From NCBI GenBank assembly GCA_023390155.1, contig JAEWDJ010000023.1, forward strand, positions 1-6,183: a stretch of DNA of 6,183 bases. Direction: 5' to 3'. How positions within the stretch are numbered: position 1 is the stretch's first letter; the number at the start of each line of letters is the position of its first letter. Positions 5,128 to 6,183 of this stretch are shown in pieces. Below the pieces are notes generated by a model that had not been told where the DNA came from, searched no databases, and saw nothing but the letters and a program-made list of their open reading frames with translations. Source of the stretch: Actinomycetes bacterium (GTDB lineage Bacteria > Actinomycetota > Actinomycetes > Actinomycetales > Microbacteriaceae). The position numbers and the translations under genes were made by a program.

Positions 5128-6183
5128 GCCGCGACTCGGCTCGCCGGCGAACCCGCCCAGATCGGAGGCGTCCGATGCCGCCACGGGCTCGCAGCCTCCA
5201 CCTGCGCACACGCGCGCAGCAGTTCCGCATCACCGGCCGCGCGTGCCACGAGCTGCACCCCGACCGGCAGACCGTCGGCGCCGTGCACGGCCGGGACGGA
5301 GGCTGCCGGGTGGCCGGTGACGTTCAGCAGCGGGGTGAAGGCCGAGTAATCGCGCAGGACGCGGTCGGTGTACTCGCTCGCCGACTCATCCGTGGCGGAC
5401 GGGTCGAAAGCGCCGACGGCCGGCGCCGGGCTGACCGCCGTCGGTGTGAGCCAAAGGTCGTACGAGGCGAAGTACTCGTCCACGGCACGCGAGGCCGCGC
5501 GGAAGACCTGGTCGACATCGAGCAGATCGGAGACGGTCACCCTCTCGCCCTGGCGTCGATACCGTTCGGTCATCTCCTCCAGCAGACCGGGCTCCGCCGG
5601 CTGCCCGATCAGCTGTCCCAGCCGGTCGATCGACCAGGGCAGCGAGTGGGTCCACGCCCGAAGGAACGCGTCGAAGAACTCTGCCCACGCGATCACGGGA
5701 GACGCCTCGACGACATCGTGCCCGAGATCGGCGAGCAGCGCCGCCGTTCGGTGGACGGCGCCCGCGCACGACGGATCCGCCGCGGTGAAGCCGGGCAGGT
5801 CGGTGGCGACGCCGATGCGGAGACGACCGGGATCCGCGTCCAGCTCGGCGACGAACGGCCGCGACGGCGGTGCGATCAGATAGCGAGCACCGGGGTACTC
5901 CCCCTGCGTGGCGTCGAGGAACGCGGCCGAGTCACGCACGCTTCGGGTGGTCACGTGGTTGACCGAGAGGTTGAAGAAGTGATTGCCCTCGAACGGTGTG
6001 CGGCCACGGCTCGGCTTCAGCCCGAACGTCCCCGTGCCGTGCGCGGGGGTGCGGATCGACCCGCCGCCGTCTCCGCTCGGGGCCACGGGCACGACCCCGG
6101 CGGCGACGGCGGCCGACGAGCCTCCGCTCGACCCTCCCGGCGACCGGGACGGGTCCCACGGGTTGCGCGTCGCGCCGTGCAGG
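5124..6183 (-). CDS. Amidase-signature family amidase, N-terminus cut by the window edge
   Basis: This is an amidase-signature hydrolase cleaving an amide to acid plus amine or ammonia. The frame is open to the window edge (first whole codon at 6182), giving 352 visible residues; family members usually have 450-500, so roughly 100-150 are outside. Visible are PGGSSGGSS (fragment residues 15-23) and DGGGSIRTPA (38-47). S18 (cis-Ser) and S42 (nucleophile) are 24 residues apart, the same spacing as known members; the catalytic Lys must lie beyond the edge. GLKPSRGR (54-61), DLWLTPT, and the C-terminal FTPLLNVTGHPAASVP and GLPVGVQLVAR segments complete the pattern, which resembles the group containing 6-aminohexanoate-cyclic-dimer hydrolase. 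It is not a GatA candidate by context, having no gatB/gatC neighbour. It is translationally coupled to the MFS gene. An internal GTG at 6092 is not the start. Substrate is unknown. Confidence 0.93.
   Translation of the reverse strand, partial: LHGATRNPWDPSRSPGGSSGGSSAAVAAGVVPVAPSGDGGGSIRTPAHGTGTFGLKPSRGRTPFEGNHFFNLSVNHVTTRSVRDSAAFLDATQGEYPGARYLIAPPSRPFVAELDADPGRLRIGVATDLPGFTAADPSCAGAVHRTAALLADLGHDVVEASPVIAWAEFFDAFLRAWTHSLPWSIDRLGQLIGQPAEPGLLEEMTERYRRQGERVTVSDLLDVDQVFRAASRAVDEYFASYDLWLTPTAVSPAPAVGAFDPSATDESASEYTDRVLRDYSAFTPLLNVTGHPAASVPAVHGADGLPVGVQLVARAAGDAELLRACAQVEAASPWRHRTPPIWAGSPASRVAA

Noticed and set aside
3790..5349. 519-codon open frame on the + strand opposite the transporter gene
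   Set aside because: Its product is very rich in Gly, Asp, Glu and Ala with no domain pattern. It is the antisense shadow of the MFS gene, whose helices and motifs are clear; long antisense frames are expected at this GC content.
5124..6092. Amidase starting at GTG 6092
   Set aside because: The frame stays open to the window edge and the upstream codons encode the essential GGSSGGSS motif, so this GTG is internal and the gene is partial.

Overview
The window is GC-rich throughout and has actinobacterial habits: GTG starts, 4-base start/stop overlaps, a probable leaderless transcript and long antisense reading frames caused by GC bias. It looks like the chromosome of a high-GC actinobacterium, possibly of the Microbacteriaceae type. 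That family-level guess is weak because there is no rRNA or other marker gene. I see no tRNA, rRNA, CRISPR array, transposase, integrase or phage gene.

Left block (1-2959) is a divergent regulator/enzyme unit. Reading leftwards from about 1943 are two short-chain dehydrogenases/reductases (SDRs) joined by an ATGA overlap, then a small YciI-like protein whose start lies inside the end of the second SDR. A strong GC hairpin follows as the probable terminator. Reading rightwards from 2096 is an MmyB-like (MLTR) XRE-type regulator with a C-terminal ligand-binding domain. The 152-bp gap between them (1944-2095) holds a central inverted repeat and a -10-like element placed for a leaderless regulator mRNA. 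The likely logic is that a small, perhaps lipophilic, ligand is sensed by the regulator and the SDR pair oxidises or reduces a related compound. The substrate cannot be read from the sequence.

Middle block (2960-3801) holds a single class I SAM-dependent methyltransferase gene on the + strand, with a weak promoter candidate of its own. A 139-bp convergent gap follows, with a GC hairpin but no good T-tract.

Right block (3802-6183) is a leftward pair: an amidase-signature hydrolase cut by the right edge of the window, and a 12-helix MFS transporter beginning in a GTGA overlap with the amidase stop. Coupled translation suggests that one carries an amide or carboxylate and the other cleaves an amide in the same pathway.

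All genes belong to known families, and no frameshifted or degraded gene is visible. I found no clearly undescribed system. The most promising item is the regulator/SDR/SDR/YciI divergon, whose substrate and operator are unknown.
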